Source: Igneacidithiobacillus sp041146875
GTDB lineage: Bacteria; Pseudomonadota; Gammaproteobacteria; Acidithiobacillales; Acidithiobacillaceae
NCBI RefSeq assembly: GCF_041146875.1
Contig: NZ_JBFRXP010000005.1
Coordinates: 1 to 64,000 of the forward strand
Length of the DNA stretch: 64,000 bases
Direction of reading: 5' to 3'
The position numbers and the translations under genes were made by a program. Of the stretch, positions 1-9,149 are shown piece by piece. Positions within the stretch are counted from its first letter, which is position 1; every line of letters begins with the position of its first letter. A model generated the notes under the pieces. That model made no database searches. It was not told the DNA's origin and worked only from the letters and a program-made list of their open reading frames with translations.

Positions 1-166
1 ATGATGGATTGGACGCCCCCTCTTTTTAACCCATTGAATCGAGCGGAACGGGTTGTTTTCCGGTGGCCTTCCGGTAGCAACGACGCTCCGGAAGTCCGCA
101 ATGGCATTGTTGATTACGTTTGTTGGTAACGCAATCAGATATACCATAGTAACATAATGATTCGAT

Positions 167-194
167 TTGATTTTCCCGTTGCATGCGGTATCCT
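167..194 (+). promoter_or_regulatory. possible promoter of the first small gene
   Basis: TTGATT (167-172) and TATCCT (189-194) are separated by 16 bases and lie about 30 bases upstream of the start codon at 224. The surrounding 100 bases are AT-rich. A second AT-rich block at 105-160 contains a TAACGC motif (127-132) that recurs in other promoter regions of the window. I see no gene in bases 1-166. Confidence 0.3.
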
Positions 195-223
195 GATGCC
201 AAATTCTTGCAGGAGCGCACCTC

Positions 224-424
224 ATGATCGTCGGACGGCAGGAAACCCCGCAAAACGGGAGGGAAGAGGAAGACGGCTGGTTCTATTGGGATGAATATGA
301 CCTGGAACGGTTGACCATGCAAATAGAAGAAGGCGTGTGGGAGGAGGAGCTCTCCCGGAGTTCCGCACTCATCATTCCGTTTCCGACCCTGCGCCCGCCG
401 AGAAAAAGAACCCGCAAACCATAG
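224..424 (+). CDS. small acidic hypothetical protein (66 aa)
   Basis: An unrecognised 66-residue protein. The N-terminal two thirds are acidic and rich in Glu, Asp and Trp (EEEDGWFYWDEYDLE), and the tail is basic and proline-rich (PRKRTRKP). The start is supported by AGGAG eight bases upstream and a possible promoter at 167-194. It is convergent with the minus-strand operon that ends at 459. No signal peptide or membrane segment is visible. It could be a small regulator, but nothing in the sequence shows a function. Confidence 0.45.
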   Translation: MIVGRQETPQNGREEEDGWFYWDEYDLERLTMQIEEGVWEEELSRSSALIIPFPTLRPPRKRTRKP

Positions 425-426
425 GG

Positions 427-450
427 AAACCCGCCTGGATGGCGGGAATC
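427..450. terminator. hairpin between convergent genes
   Basis: CCCGCC (430-435) and GGCGGG (441-446) form a six-base stem with a five-base loop between the convergent genes ending at 424 and 459. There is no T-run on either side, so a termination role rests on position only. Confidence 0.35.
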
Positions 451-458
451 CCGGCAGC

Positions 459-719
459 CTAGCCGCAGGCCATAGCTCCGGATTCCGCGATCTTCTGCAC
501 CATCAGGAAGGTGTTGCCGGCGTTGGCCTGCAGGTGGTCACGCCGGCCCTGATGGTGGATGATGGCATACAGTCGCTCCGGCATGCCATCGGCCAGCAGA
601 TGCAATGCCTCGAAAACCAGATGACAATCGCACTCCTGACCCCGGACATCGATCTCGCCGTCTCTCTGCTGCAGCAAATCCAGCAGCACATTTCTTTCCG
701 ATGAAGTCAAAAATTGCAT
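459..719 (-). CDS. hypothetical protein (86 aa), last gene of the pilus operon
   Basis: An 86-residue soluble protein with no recognised domain. It is mostly helical, with Cys residues in QECDCH and near the C-terminus. A strong ribosome binding site (AGGAGG, 6 bases before the ATG) decides the start. It follows the 71-aa gene by 43 bases, so it is probably co-transcribed with the upstream pilus genes. Function unknown. Confidence 0.55.
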   Translation of the reverse strand: MQFLTSSERNVLLDLLQQRDGEIDVRGQECDCHLVFEALHLLADGMPERLYAIIHHQGRRDHLQANAGNTFLMVQKIAESGAMACG

Positions 720-762
720 GCGGCTTCCTCCTGGATGATTACGTCAGCCAATACTTCATTGC

Positions 763-978
763 TCATTCGGTTGCTTGACCTGTCCCGGATCCTGCGTGTC
801 TGGAGCCAAACTTCTGCCCATACAACACCAGCAGCATTTCCCGAACCTCCGCGAGTTCCGTAACCCTTCCTTTTGCCTTGCCGGACAATAACGCCCGTCT
901 TCGTGCCTGCAGTTCCGCAATGCGAATGGAGCGTGTCTGTTCTTCCACCGGTTTTCCCTCCTGAATGATGGTTACCAT
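763..978 (-). CDS. small basic hypothetical protein (71 aa)
   Basis: A 71-residue charged protein with a predicted helical, Arg/Glu-rich middle (IAELQARRRALLSGKAKGR). Its ATG overlaps the stop of pilY1 (ATGGTAA), which suggests translational coupling to the pilus tip gene. No signal peptide, so it should stay in the cytoplasm. It might be an accessory or regulatory factor of the pilus operon; this is inference from position only. Confidence 0.5.
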   Translation of the reverse strand: MVTIIQEGKPVEEQTRSIRIAELQARRRALLSGKAKGRVTELAEVREMLLVLYGQKFGSRHAGSGTGQATE

Positions 979-3900
979 ACAAATCTGGCCTGTTGCGGCC
1001 CGCCCAACGGCAGACCGTTGGTGATGGCCGCCTGAAAAACCTTGCTGCTGTTGGTGTTGCTGGCGGAAGACTGGATGAGCGGGCGCCCACCGAATGCCGT
1101 AAGGCTTGGGGTGTAGGCAACTCCATACCCCACGTCGATCGGGCCACTGATTGCCTGTCCGCTGGTATTCGTGAAGTCCCCGGAAGGGAAAGTGCCGCTG
1201 TCCAGGTTGAACAGTTGATATTCCGCCGTGGGCAGACCACAGGTGCCAGCCGCGGGTGCCACCGACAGCGGCAGGATCACCGCTCCATCGGCAATCAGCG
1301 CGCTGTCACTGACCTCAGCACCGGCAGGCAACGCTGCAATCTGCTGACTGAGCGGGGTCGAGGAAGACTGCGCCGTCAGCTTCCCGTTCTGGTACACCCC
1401 GGACCCCAGAGTCGTGCTGGCCCAGTACGGCGACCAGACACCATTCTCTTGCCGGGCCGCGGTAATCCCCTGGCTGGTTTCTGTCACGAGCCAGGGAGCC
1501 CCTTGCTGATTGGCGATCTGCAGGCGGGTGATCTGCGTCGATACCCCGGACGGATATCCCGTAGTGAAACTACCCAGGCTGGTGTAACTGGCGCTGTCCG
1601 TTCCCATCGTCCCGGCAGCGGCGGGCGGGGCATTGATGATCCCTTGCACGGTGGCCCCGGACAGGGTCAGGACATCGCTCCCCGCCGCGACATACACCGT
1701 GCCCTGCGGGCCAATGACCGGCTGTGAGGTCAACGCCGAGGGCGCCGGCACAAAAGTGAGGGCGCCGGTCACCACGTTGAGAATCAGCAGCCCTGATTGC
1801 TGCGTTCCACTGGAAGAGGTTTCCGTCTCGCTCCAGAGCGCCGCGGTCTCCCCAAGCCCGGTAGTCCCCTGATTCACGGCCTCGACACCGGGCTGCCCCT
1901 GTACCGGAGATTCCCAGGTATCGCCGGTCAATGCTGTCAGGTCATACTCGGCAACGGTCTGCGCCAGATCCGGCTGCGTCGTTCCGGTCAGTTGCAGGGA
2001 ATACAGGATGCCGCCGGACTGCGCGCTACCGGCGACATACGAATGCCAGACGCCATTGCTGCTGGCCGAGTCCACCTCAACCAGGCCACCTTGCATTTCG
2101 CTGGCCTGCCAGAACGTGCTGTAGTTCTGCAAATCGGGAATCAGCCCCTGTGGCATCCATGCCCAGAGCAGGGATGGCTGCGGATTGCTGGCATTTTGAT
2201 ACCCTACCGCATACAACAACCCATCATTGGCGGCGAACAGCACCGCATTTTCCCGGGTACTGTGGTTTCCCGCCCAGGTTCCATAACCGGGATCGCTCAA
2301 CAGGTTGCCGTTGTCTGGCGGCGATACCACCACCGGCGAGGAACCAGCGGGAAGACCGATGAACCAGCCAGATTGCCTGCCACCCAGGTAAGCTCCGCTG
2401 TCATAGGAAGGATCAGCGGTATATTGCGCGATGGTCGTCGCCGATGGCGAACCGGAGGCGACCGCAAACCATCCGGGATCATTCTGCGCGAGGCTTGCCA
2501 GGGTGCTTTCCGTGCCGGAGGAAAAGCCCCCGGACGCTGCGTTGTCCGTCGACACAATGTCCGACGCGCGGTTGCTGCTCGTCATGAGGCTGTTGGCGTC
2601 CCAGGACGGCTGCAACTGCGTGGGAGAATTCAGGCTCCCGTTGCCGGAGACCTGATAGGCAATGAGATCCCCCTGTCCGGTAGCCTGGGATACCGAGGAC
2701 AGGGCAAATTCATAGGCACCGTCACTGATGGAAGGCGTGGTGGAAAATCGGGTGGACAGACTCTCCCGGGAGATGTTGACCAGCGTGGCCTGCAGGTCAT
2801 CGTACAGACTGCCGGAACTCGATGCGGTATAGGCTTTCCCTGTCCCTCCAGCCTGCGCCAGGGCATTCGCCTCCGCGATGTCCCCAGCGTTGGCCGAGAT
2901 GATGACGACGAAGATCCGGACGTGCAACTGGTTGTACAACGCGGCGGCTTCCTGCAGCAGCGCGGATTCCTCCTGACTGGCGGTCAGGTTGGGATCGCCG
3001 TCGCTGATGCCATCGAAAATCACCAGCATGTTGTTGTTCTGGCACTGCGCTATGGTATTGTTCTGCTCGAATGCCTGCCAGTAGGCATAGGCGTCCACCA
3101 GGCTGTTGTACAGCGGCTCCTGATGGCCGTTGTACTCACCCGCTTCACTGGAGTTGGCGATGGATCGGGGGCTGCCATCCGCGGCGGTAATGCTCTGCTG
3201 CGGGTAGCTGTACTCCGTTCCACCGGCATTTTCCATCGGATACGCGGGATTCAGCAATCCCTCGATGGTCTGCACATGACTGACGGGGTTCTGCAAGGAG
3301 GGCAGGTTGACGAACACCCCCATATACTGCGCACCGGACTGGTCGTAACTCCCCAGAATGGACTCCGGTTGCGGGGTCGCCGGATAGGTCGAGGAAACCG
3401 AAACCGAACCATCGGCATTCTGCGTTTCCGACGTGGCGCCGGACCAGCCTGTCGCCTCACCGGGCAACAGCGACAGGGTTCCCCCATTGCCGGCAGTGCC
3501 TGTGTTCACGTTCGGGACTTCCGAAAAATACGCAGTGCCACCACTCGCCCATTGCGCGGACTCCACCTGCTCTCCCTGCGCCACCAACTGTTCCGTCGGC
3601 GCACTGGCGCCAGAAGGCGTGTTGCTCACATTGCAGGACTGCTCCCACTCCCCGCTGTTGATCTGCCCACTCTGCGGCAAGGGGGAATCCGGACTGATGT
3701 AGTACAGCGTGTTGCCGGAATAGGTCCCGGGAAAGGTCTGCTGAAAAGGAAGCGGGGCGCCATTACTGTCATTTTGCGTATAAATGGCCTGGAACTGGTT
3801 GCTCTGGCTGTTGTAGTAGGTTTCGCACAGCTGCAATACCGGCTCCGCGGCGCCACTGTTTTTTTGCGCAACGGTCAGTCCTCCGGGACCATAATAGGAA

Positions 3901-4772
3901 TACTGCCAGGTGCCGCTTGCCACATTGCTGTTCTGCAGGGTACCCTGCGGATAGGACACCGTGTAGGGTAGTCCGCCTTTACCCTGGTTGTTTTTCAGAA
4001 AGCTCAGGGAACCAAACAGTCCGCCCGATTTGAAGGTTCCATCCAGCCCATTGCCGATGAAGGCATTGCCGTCACTGTAGGGGCTGATGGAGTTGTAGAC
4101 CGGCCACCACGATACAAAAGAGAAATTCAGTGGATTGTTGCCGACAGTATTGAGTTGCGTATAGGTATAGCCACTCTCGGGACTGGGGAAAGTGGAGGAC
4201 TCTCCGGGCTGCTGATTCGGCAGATAGATATTCGGGTACACCGCGTTGGACGATTGCGCAACCGCCGCGGTTTCCAACCCGAACGCCTGGCGATAGGTGG
4301 CAAATCCCAGATTGATGTCGTTGGCATATCCCTCGCGCAGGAGATCGTACAGTGTCTGTTTGGCGATATAAAAACGGGAATCCGCCTGGTTGCCGTAGCT
4401 GCCCCAGGGGTATGGGGTACCGGCGCCACCACAGGCGTTGTCGGAACCGTCATCAAAAGCAGGAACCGCGACATAATCGGAACTGGAGGCGTAATTGGCC
4501 GCGCAGGAGTTCTGTAACGGCACGCCGTCCGCCCCGGTCGCAAGCTGGGTACCCGCCATGTTCTCGTCCATCGATGCCGAGTTGGACAACAGGATCATCA
4601 GGTTCGGCTGGCTCTCTACCTGTGAGGCTTCGATGCTTTGCCCGGAACTGGCCCAGACCGGGGCAACCGGGGAGAAGGCCAGCAGGGCAGGGAACAGTAT
4701 CCCCGGAATCCGGCGCACCGGAATCCGGGGACGATGCTCCAGAAAATCAGCGGCGGGCAGAAAAGGGCGCAT
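972..4772 (-). CDS. pilY1: PilY1-like type IV pilus tip/assembly protein
   Basis: A 1266-aa exported protein in the size range of PilY1. The start at 4772 has GGGAGG six bases upstream, and a signal peptide follows (hydrophobic stretch then VWASSGQ). Residues about 45-650 look like a von Willebrand A domain: PNLMILLSNSASMDENM at the N-terminal side, and MLVIFDGISDGDP near residue 580. The usual MIDAS DxSxS is degenerate here (SNSAS). The C-terminal half carries the PilY1 beta-propeller signature (VLFAANDGLLYAVGY). PilY1 proteins sit at the pilus tip with the minor pilins and act in adhesion and pilus extension and retraction. The gene is the penultimate large product of a fimT-pilV-pilW-pilX cluster, which is the standard context. 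Calcium or metal binding by the altered MIDAS is uncertain. Confidence 0.88.
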   Translation of the reverse strand: MRPFLPAADFLEHRPRIPVRRIPGILFPALLAFSPVAPVWASSGQSIEASQVESQPNLMILLSNSASMDENMAGTQLATGADGVPLQNSCAANYASSSDYVAVPAFDDGSDNACGGAGTPYPWGSYGNQADSRFYIAKQTLYDLLREGYANDINLGFATYRQAFGLETAAVAQSSNAVYPNIYLPNQQPGESSTFPSPESGYTYTQLNTVGNNPLNFSFVSWWPVYNSISPYSDGNAFIGNGLDGTFKSGGLFGSLSFLKNNQGKGGLPYTVSYPQGTLQNSNVASGTWQYSYYGPGGLTVAQKNSGAAEPVLQLCETYYNSQSNQFQAIYTQNDSNGAPLPFQQTFPGTYSGNTLYYISPDSPLPQSGQINSGEWEQSCNVSNTPSGASAPTEQLVAQGEQVESAQWASGGTAYFSEVPNVNTGTAGNGGTLSLLPGEATGWSGATSETQNADGSVSVSSTYPATPQPESILGSYDQSGAQYMGVFVNLPSLQNPVSHVQTIEGLLNPAYPMENAGGTEYSYPQQSITAADGSPRSIANSSEAGEYNGHQEPLYNSLVDAYAYWQAFEQNNTIAQCQNNNMLVIFDGISDGDPNLTASQEESALLQEAAALYNQLHVRIFVVIISANAGDIAEANALAQAGGTGKAYTASSSGSLYDDLQATLVNISRESLSTRFSTTPSISDGAYEFALSSVSQATGQGDLIAYQVSGNGSLNSPTQLQPSWDANSLMTSSNRASDIVSTDNAASGGFSSGTESTLASLAQNDPGWFAVASGSPSATTIAQYTADPSYDSGAYLGGRQSGWFIGLPAGSSPVVVSPPDNGNLLSDPGYGTWAGNHSTRENAVLFAANDGLLYAVGYQNASNPQPSLLWAWMPQGLIPDLQNYSTFWQASEMQGGLVEVDSASSNGVWHSYVAGSAQSGGILYSLQLTGTTQPDLAQTVAEYDLTALTGDTWESPVQGQPGVEAVNQGTTGLGETAALWSETETSSSGTQQSGLLILNVVTGALTFVPAPSALTSQPVIGPQGTVYVAAGSDVLTLSGATVQGIINAPPAAAGTMGTDSASYTSLGSFTTGYPSGVSTQITRLQIANQQGAPWLVTETSQGITAARQENGVWSPYWASTTLGSGVYQNGKLTAQSSSTPLSQQIAALPAGAEVSDSALIADGAVILPLSVAPAAGTCGLPTAEYQLFNLDSGTFPSGDFTNTSGQAISGPIDVGYGVAYTPSLTAFGGRPLIQSSASNTNSSKVFQAAITNGLPLGGPQQARFVW

Positions 4773-4992
4773 GATGCACCTCCCATGGCAAGGAAACGGG
4801 CTTTTGGCGGGAACAGTCAGGATGCAGCGGATCGCCATGGGCATGCCGGGGATGCCCTCGCGGGGGCAACGTGACCGCGGCATGTGAAGGCTGAACCGCG
4901 GGCAGGACACCTTCCAGCGCCTGCCCGGAGCCGGGGGGGAGAGCCCAGCAAAGCGATGACCAGAAACAGAAAATCCAGGGAAATCTTTTCAT
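4747..4992 (-). CDS. small exported hypothetical protein (81 aa)
   Basis: An 81-residue protein with a convincing N-terminal signal (MKRFPWIFCFWSSLCWALP) followed by a His/Pro-rich region with no known domain. The ATG overlaps the pilX stop (ATGA), and its 3' end overlaps the first codons of pilY1 by 26 bases. The tight packing suggests it is translated between PilX and PilY1. An alternative is that it is only a translational relay that keeps ribosomes loading on pilY1. Confidence 0.45.
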   Translation of the reverse strand: MKRFPWIFCFWSSLCWALPPGSGQALEGVLPAVQPSHAAVTLPPRGHPRHAHGDPLHPDCSRQKPVSLPWEVHHAPFSARR

Positions 4993-5546
4993 AGGAGGCT
5001 CTTTCGCAAGACAAATTCCTTCACCACCATCGAGGAGTTTTCCGGGTTCGTCACAGCGACGAACGCCACATACTGACGACTGGTCGGCCCAACCTGATCC
5101 TGCTGGTCTTCATACCCGGAAAGTTTCTCCGCCAACCCATTTCCGGGGTACATCACGTAATACCCGGAAAACGGGATTCCGTTTTCGGTCACCGTATAGG
5201 TTGCGCATTGCTGTTGTGCGGCGCAGGTCTGCCAGAAATCCGTGGAAGGCATGACGGGGAACTGACCGGCGGGCAGCGGTTGATAGGCAGGCGCCAGAGC
5301 CGTTGGGTTCGACGCCGCAAGAATCTCCGGCCAGTCGCTGTACCCATTCAGGGTATTCGCCGCGTTCTCTCCGCCCTGGTCCAGCGCCAGAATCTCCAGT
5401 TGATGCACGGCATGATGGTCGATCGATTGGGAAGCACCGTACTGTTGCCCCAGAAAGATCAGCAGAAACACCGCAAGAACCACCGTCAGCAAAAGGGTTG
5501 GCAGCAGCGCCATGCCCGCCTCGCGGGACATCCTGGAATCAGCCAT
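4989..5546 (-). CDS. pilX: PilX-like minor pilin assembly protein
   Basis: A 185-aa protein with the PilX pattern: a short polar leader (MADSRMSREAGMALL), one long hydrophobic N-terminal helix (residues about 12-32), then a periplasmic domain with a Cys pair (QTCAAQQQC). PilX is a minor pilin of the tip complex that primes type IVa pili together with PilV, PilW and PilY1. The start overlaps the pilW stop by 8 bases (ATGGCTGA). The identification rests on topology and on its position between pilW and pilY1 more than on a unique motif. Confidence 0.75.
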   Translation of the reverse strand: MADSRMSREAGMALLPTLLLTVVLAVFLLIFLGQQYGASQSIDHHAVHQLEILALDQGGENAANTLNGYSDWPEILAASNPTALAPAYQPLPAGQFPVMPSTDFWQTCAAQQQCATYTVTENGIPFSGYYVMYPGNGLAEKLSGYEDQQDQVGPTSRQYVAFVAVTNPENSSMVVKEFVLRKSLL

Positions 5547-6600
5547 TGCCAGACTCCCAGATCGCGTTGCGCACCGGAAAGGACCAGACGAAAGATTTCA
5601 GCAGGTGCCCGGACCAGGCGGCGGGAATGGCAACCTGCTGGCCCATCAGGGATACCTGTGCCGGCGGCGTTTGCGCACCGGGATACGCATTTTGCGACGC
5701 GATGACCATCCCCAGCTGTACCGCCAATATCGGGGCAGCGCTGCCCTGGCTGGCAGCCGCCTGCCAGGCTTGCGAAGACTCCCAGACCAGCGGCGACCCC
5801 GTTGCCACCCGGACCTGCCAGCCCAGTATCCGGCTGGAAATCGTGACGGTCTGGGGCGTCCATCCGGTATCCTGCCCGGACAGGGTTTCCTGCAGATCGG
5901 TGCCATTCAGGGACAGGGTGGCGGCAACGATGTTTCCCAGCCCGTAGATCCGTGCGTTGACCATTTGCCCCGCGCTGACGGAAACCCCGGCCTGTTGCGC
6001 CAGATCCCCCCAGGAGCCTTGCGGCAGCTTCACGTAGGTGACTTCCTGCTGGGAACTGGTCGACATGGAATGGATCGATGAAACAAAACAGGCAAGTCCG
6101 GGCACCTCCGCCGCAAGCCCTTCTCCGATTTGCAGGTTTTCCACGTTGGCTACCTGAAAACTGTCGGAGTTCATGGAGGGCATGTCCGTAATCCGGGTCA
6201 CCGCGATGTTCCCGGAAGAATTGGAACTGGTGATCCAGGACAGCCCACCCGCAGCCGTTCCGGCAATGGTGTACCATTGGTTGCCGCCACCGGGGCCGGT
6301 CATCCCCGGCCAGTCGGATAATATGGCGGAAGATCCGCAGGATTCCGGAAACCCGAATCCGGCATCCGAGATCTCGGTGTTCAGAAAGTTGTGAATCCGA
6401 TCCGCCTGCCGCTGCAGGGAAAGTACCGCCTGCTCCGTTCCCGATGTCTTTTGCGCCGAGGCGAAAAAGGACGCGCCCAGCGCGAGGAGAATCCCCGTCA
6501 GGGCCATCGCCACCAGAATCTCCACCAGTCCGGCGCCACGCTCCCCGGGAGCCGCGGCAACGTCACAGCGAGGCGGAAACACCGGAAACACGCCTGCCAT
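5539..6600 (-). CDS. pilW: PilW-like minor pilin
   Basis: A 353-aa prepilin. The leader ends in ERGAG and is followed by the N-methylation segment LVEILVAMALTGILLA with the Glu at mature position 5 conserved in spirit (G|AGLVE). The large C-terminal domain matches PilW length. PilW is a minor pilin of the tip/priming complex. The gene follows pilV by two bases and overlaps pilX, so all minor pilins are translationally linked. Confidence 0.8.
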   Translation of the reverse strand: MAGVFPVFPPRCDVAAAPGERGAGLVEILVAMALTGILLALGASFFASAQKTSGTEQAVLSLQRQADRIHNFLNTEISDAGFGFPESCGSSAILSDWPGMTGPGGGNQWYTIAGTAAGGLSWITSSNSSGNIAVTRITDMPSMNSDSFQVANVENLQIGEGLAAEVPGLACFVSSIHSMSTSSQQEVTYVKLPQGSWGDLAQQAGVSVSAGQMVNARIYGLGNIVAATLSLNGTDLQETLSGQDTGWTPQTVTISSRILGWQVRVATGSPLVWESSQAWQAAASQGSAAPILAVQLGMVIASQNAYPGAQTPPAQVSLMGQQVAIPAAWSGHLLKSFVWSFPVRNAIWESGNG

Positions 6601-6602
6601 CT

Positions 6603-7058
6603 TCAGTATCCCACCACGGTCTGCGTGGTCATCTGCAACCGCTTTGCCGGGTCATTACCAAAGGAAAGCGTCTGTTGCGCCGTACAGGGACAGACGTTCC
6701 CGCCACCCAATGGCTGTATCGACCATACAAGTTCCGCGTTGGGCAGGATCGCCAGGGCGGATTGCAGGGGCGCCACGGATGCGGAGGGAAGCTCTGACGG
6801 CGCTGCCGATGCCGTGATGGTGGAGCCATCCAGTGTTTGTACGTTGGCCGTGTTTCGCAATACGGCGTCTCCTGCGGCGAAGACCGAAAACGCCTGGTTC
6901 GCCTGGGACTGCCGGATGACCGTCGCAGCCTGTCGATCCGTGATGGCCACGGAAGCAAGGGAGGCCAGGGTCAGCAGCACAAAGGCAATCATCACCTCCA
7001 GCAGGGCGGCGCCGGATTGTGACGCTTCCCGATCCCGAAGATTACGCGCCGGGGACAT
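6603..7058 (-). CDS. pilV: PilV-like (GspI-type) minor pilin
   Basis: A 151-aa prepilin with leader MSPARNLRDREASQSG and methylation motif AALLEVMIAFVLLTLA. I chose the start at 7058 over the one at 7073 because GGGGGAGG lies five bases upstream of it. The reading frame overlaps the end of fimT by 17 bases. It belongs to the minor pilin set of the type IVa-like operon. It should not be confused with the unrelated thin-pilus tip protein PilV encoded at 39.7-41.2 kb. Confidence 0.78.
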   Translation of the reverse strand: MSPARNLRDREASQSGAALLEVMIAFVLLTLASLASVAITDRQAATVIRQSQANQAFSVFAAGDAVLRNTANVQTLDGSTITASAAPSELPSASVAPLQSALAILPNAELVWSIQPLGGGNVCPCTAQQTLSFGNDPAKRLQMTTQTVVGY

Positions 7059-7542
7059 CGATGCCTCCCCCATCGTCCAGCACCAGGGTAGAGCTGATGC
7101 CTACCCCCATGACCGGCGACAGATGCCAGGTTACCGAAGTCGGCGTCTGCTGGGCGTTGACCAGCATGCCTTCCGGGGTGTACTGCAACGAGAAATCCGG
7201 TTGACACCAGCCGCCATTTCCGGAAATCGTCGCCGGCAACGGTGCCGCGCCGGCGGGTGGCGTCCCCACATAGGCAAAGGACACCTGACATCCAGAAGCG
7301 GTGATGGCGACCGGCGTGTTCGTCACCATGGCCGCATCCCTCGCCTCTCCCGCCGCCTGCCGCACGGACTGCACCATCTGCAGAAGTTGCGAGCCGGACA
7401 GCGCGCTGGACCAATCAGGAACGGCAATCGCGGCAACGATACCCAGAATGGCGAGGATCACCATCATCTCCAGAAAGGTGAAGCCGCCCTGCCTGTCGCG
7501 GAAACCCCGGTTCTGGTGATGGCAGGTTGCACAGTTCAGCAC
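7042..7542 (-). CDS. fimT: FimT/GspH-type minor pseudopilin
   Basis: A 166-aa prepilin with GTG start. The processing site is GG|FTFLEMMVILAILGIV, typical of FimT/GspH, followed by a C-terminal beta domain with two Cys. FimT/GspH proteins are minor pilins; some FimT proteins bind DNA during uptake. A CATCHHQ motif in the leader is unusual. It lies first in the minor pilin cluster fimT-pilV-pilW-pilX-pilY1. The start lacks a good ribosome binding site but no better in-frame start exists. Confidence 0.8.
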   Translation of the reverse strand: MLNCATCHHQNRGFRDRQGGFTFLEMMVILAILGIVAAIAVPDWSSALSGSQLLQMVQSVRQAAGEARDAAMVTNTPVAITASGCQVSFAYVGTPPAGAAPLPATISGNGGWCQPDFSLQYTPEGMLVNAQQTPTSVTWHLSPVMGVGISSTLVLDDGGGIDVPGA

Positions 7543-7549
7543 GCTTGGC

Positions 7550-7861
7550 TCAATCCAGGAAAAAACGACGCATCCGATAAAAGGAATCCGTCGTCAGCAG
7601 CAGGGAAACGGCGCCGAAAAACAACAGCAAAGGCTCGTCCATGAAAGACTTCTGGACAGGGGCCAGGTGTCCAGCCAGAATCGCGAACGGGACGCTAAAA
7701 ACGGCCACCAGCGCACTGATCAACGTCAATGCGTCCAGCAATACGAATTCCAGACTGTCCTGCGCGGGAAAGCGCGACAGCACCCAGAACAGGAAGCCGG
7801 CAAGACTCCAGAGAGCCACACTTCCGGGCAGCCCGGAAAACCATGCGATATTCAGCAACAC
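7550..7861 (-). CDS. small inner-membrane protein (103 aa)
   Basis: A 103-aa protein with three or four hydrophobic segments (around WSLAGFLFWVLSR, LLDALTLISALVAVF and LLLFFGAVSLLL). I chose the GTG at 7861, just after the pilC stop, because GGAGGGTGAG precedes it. No family recognised. Its location between pilC and fimT suggests an accessory membrane component of this pilus machine. Confidence 0.5.
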   Translation of the reverse strand: MLLNIAWFSGLPGSVALWSLAGFLFWVLSRFPAQDSLEFVLLDALTLISALVAVFSVPFAILAGHLAPVQKSFMDEPLLLFFGAVSLLLTTDSFYRMRRFFLD

Positions 7862-7862
7862 C

Positions 7863-9149
7863 TCACCCTCCCTGCACCCCGGTGCCATGCAGGATCACCT
7901 TGCCCATGTCCAGCATCGGCAGATACATCGCGATGACCAGCGTGCCAACAATGAGCCCCAGAAGAATCATGATCATCGGTTCCAGCAACGTGGACATCCG
8001 GTTGACCATCTCGTTGACCTCGGTTTCATAGAAGTCAGCGGTTTTGTTCATCATCTTTTCCAGCGAGCCGGTTTCCTCGCCGACCTTGATCATCTGCACC
8101 GCAAGCGGCGGGAACACGGAGTCCTGCAGACCCACCGCGATCTTCCCTCCCTGAAAAACTTCCTTGCGCGCATTCGCGACTCCCGCATCCAGCACCATGT
8201 TCCCGGAAACGTGTGAGAGAGTGTCCATCGTGATCATGATCGGCACCCCAGCCCCCTGCATTTCCGCGAAAATCTGGCAGAAGCGCGTTACCGCCGATTT
8301 GATGAGCAGGGGTCCGAATACCGGCAAACGCAGAAAAATCCGATCGACTACCCAGCGGAATTTCCGGCTTCGCCGATAGGCGTACCGAAACAGCAGGACA
8401 AACAGTGCCGGCGCCAGAATCAACACCAGAACATGAGCGCGCATCCAGTCGGAAAGCCCCACGACCTCGCGGGTCAGCCAGGGCAGCTTGCCACCAAAGC
8501 TGGAGAACAACTGGGAAAATACCGGGATGACCTTGATCATCAGAATGGCGACCACGATAAACATCACGACCAGCGTAATGCCGGGGTACATCATGGCGGA
8601 TTTGGTTTTCTTGGCGAGAATGCGCCGTTTCTCCCGCGCCACGGCCATGCGGAAGAGCACGGAATCCAGAATTCCGGCTTCCTGCGCGGCACGCAACAGC
8701 GCGATGGAAACGGCATCGAACCATTTCGGATACGCCCCAAAAGCGGTCGAAATACTGTCCCCAGCCGTCAGGGAATCATGGACATTCAACAGGATCTGTC
8801 GCAATCCCTCGTTATCCGTCGTGTCGGCGATCATCTTGATGCCGTCAACCGTCGGCACGCCGGCGGACTGTACCGCCGACCACTGTCGCAGGAAAATCAC
8901 GATATGATCTTCCTTGACTCGTGCCTTCCTGACCTTGATCTTTTTGACGTAGGTAAAGTTCTTCCCCTGCTTGCGCAGCAACACTTTCGCGACATTCAGG
9001 GAAACCGCGTCGATTTCCCCGGTTTGCGTGGCGCTCCCGCGCTCTTTCAGCACCCATTGAAAACGATGCTTCTCCATAGATGCCGCATCTTTTTCCTTGC
9101 GACGGAAAAAAGAAAAGGCACTGGATTTTTTCGGTGCATTTACCGCCAT
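7863..9149 (-). CDS. pilC: PilC/GspF-type inner-membrane platform protein
   Basis: A 428-aa polytopic protein with two repeated GspF domains. The first ends near VVMFIVVAILMIKVIPVFS and the second near ILLGLIVGTLVIAMYLPM. Signature stretches include SALLRAAQEAGILD-like EAG and VGEETGSLEKMM near the end of the second repeat. PilC is the inner-membrane platform on which the assembly ATPase acts. The N-terminal extension is basic (KKSSAFSFFRRKEK). No assembly ATPase or secretin is present in this operon, so these must come from elsewhere. The start overlaps the previous gene by 10 bases. Confidence 0.9.
   Translation of the reverse strand: MAVNAPKKSSAFSFFRRKEKDAASMEKHRFQWVLKERGSATQTGEIDAVSLNVAKVLLRKQGKNFTYVKKIKVRKARVKEDHIVIFLRQWSAVQSAGVPTVDGIKMIADTTDNEGLRQILLNVHDSLTAGDSISTAFGAYPKWFDAVSIALLRAAQEAGILDSVLFRMAVAREKRRILAKKTKSAMMYPGITLVVMFIVVAILMIKVIPVFSQLFSSFGGKLPWLTREVVGLSDWMRAHVLVLILAPALFVLLFRYAYRRSRKFRWVVDRIFLRLPVFGPLLIKSAVTRFCQIFAEMQGAGVPIMITMDTLSHVSGNMVLDAGVANARKEVFQGGKIAVGLQDSVFPPLAVQMIKVGEETGSLEKMMNKTADFYETEVNEMVNRMSTLLEPMIMILLGLIVGTLVIAMYLPMLDMGKVILHGTGVQGG

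Noticed and set aside
1797..3971. Long plus-strand open frame (724 codons)
   Set aside because: It lies antisense to pilY1, has an Arg/Gly/Ile-rich composition typical of a shadow frame, no domain and no ribosome binding site.
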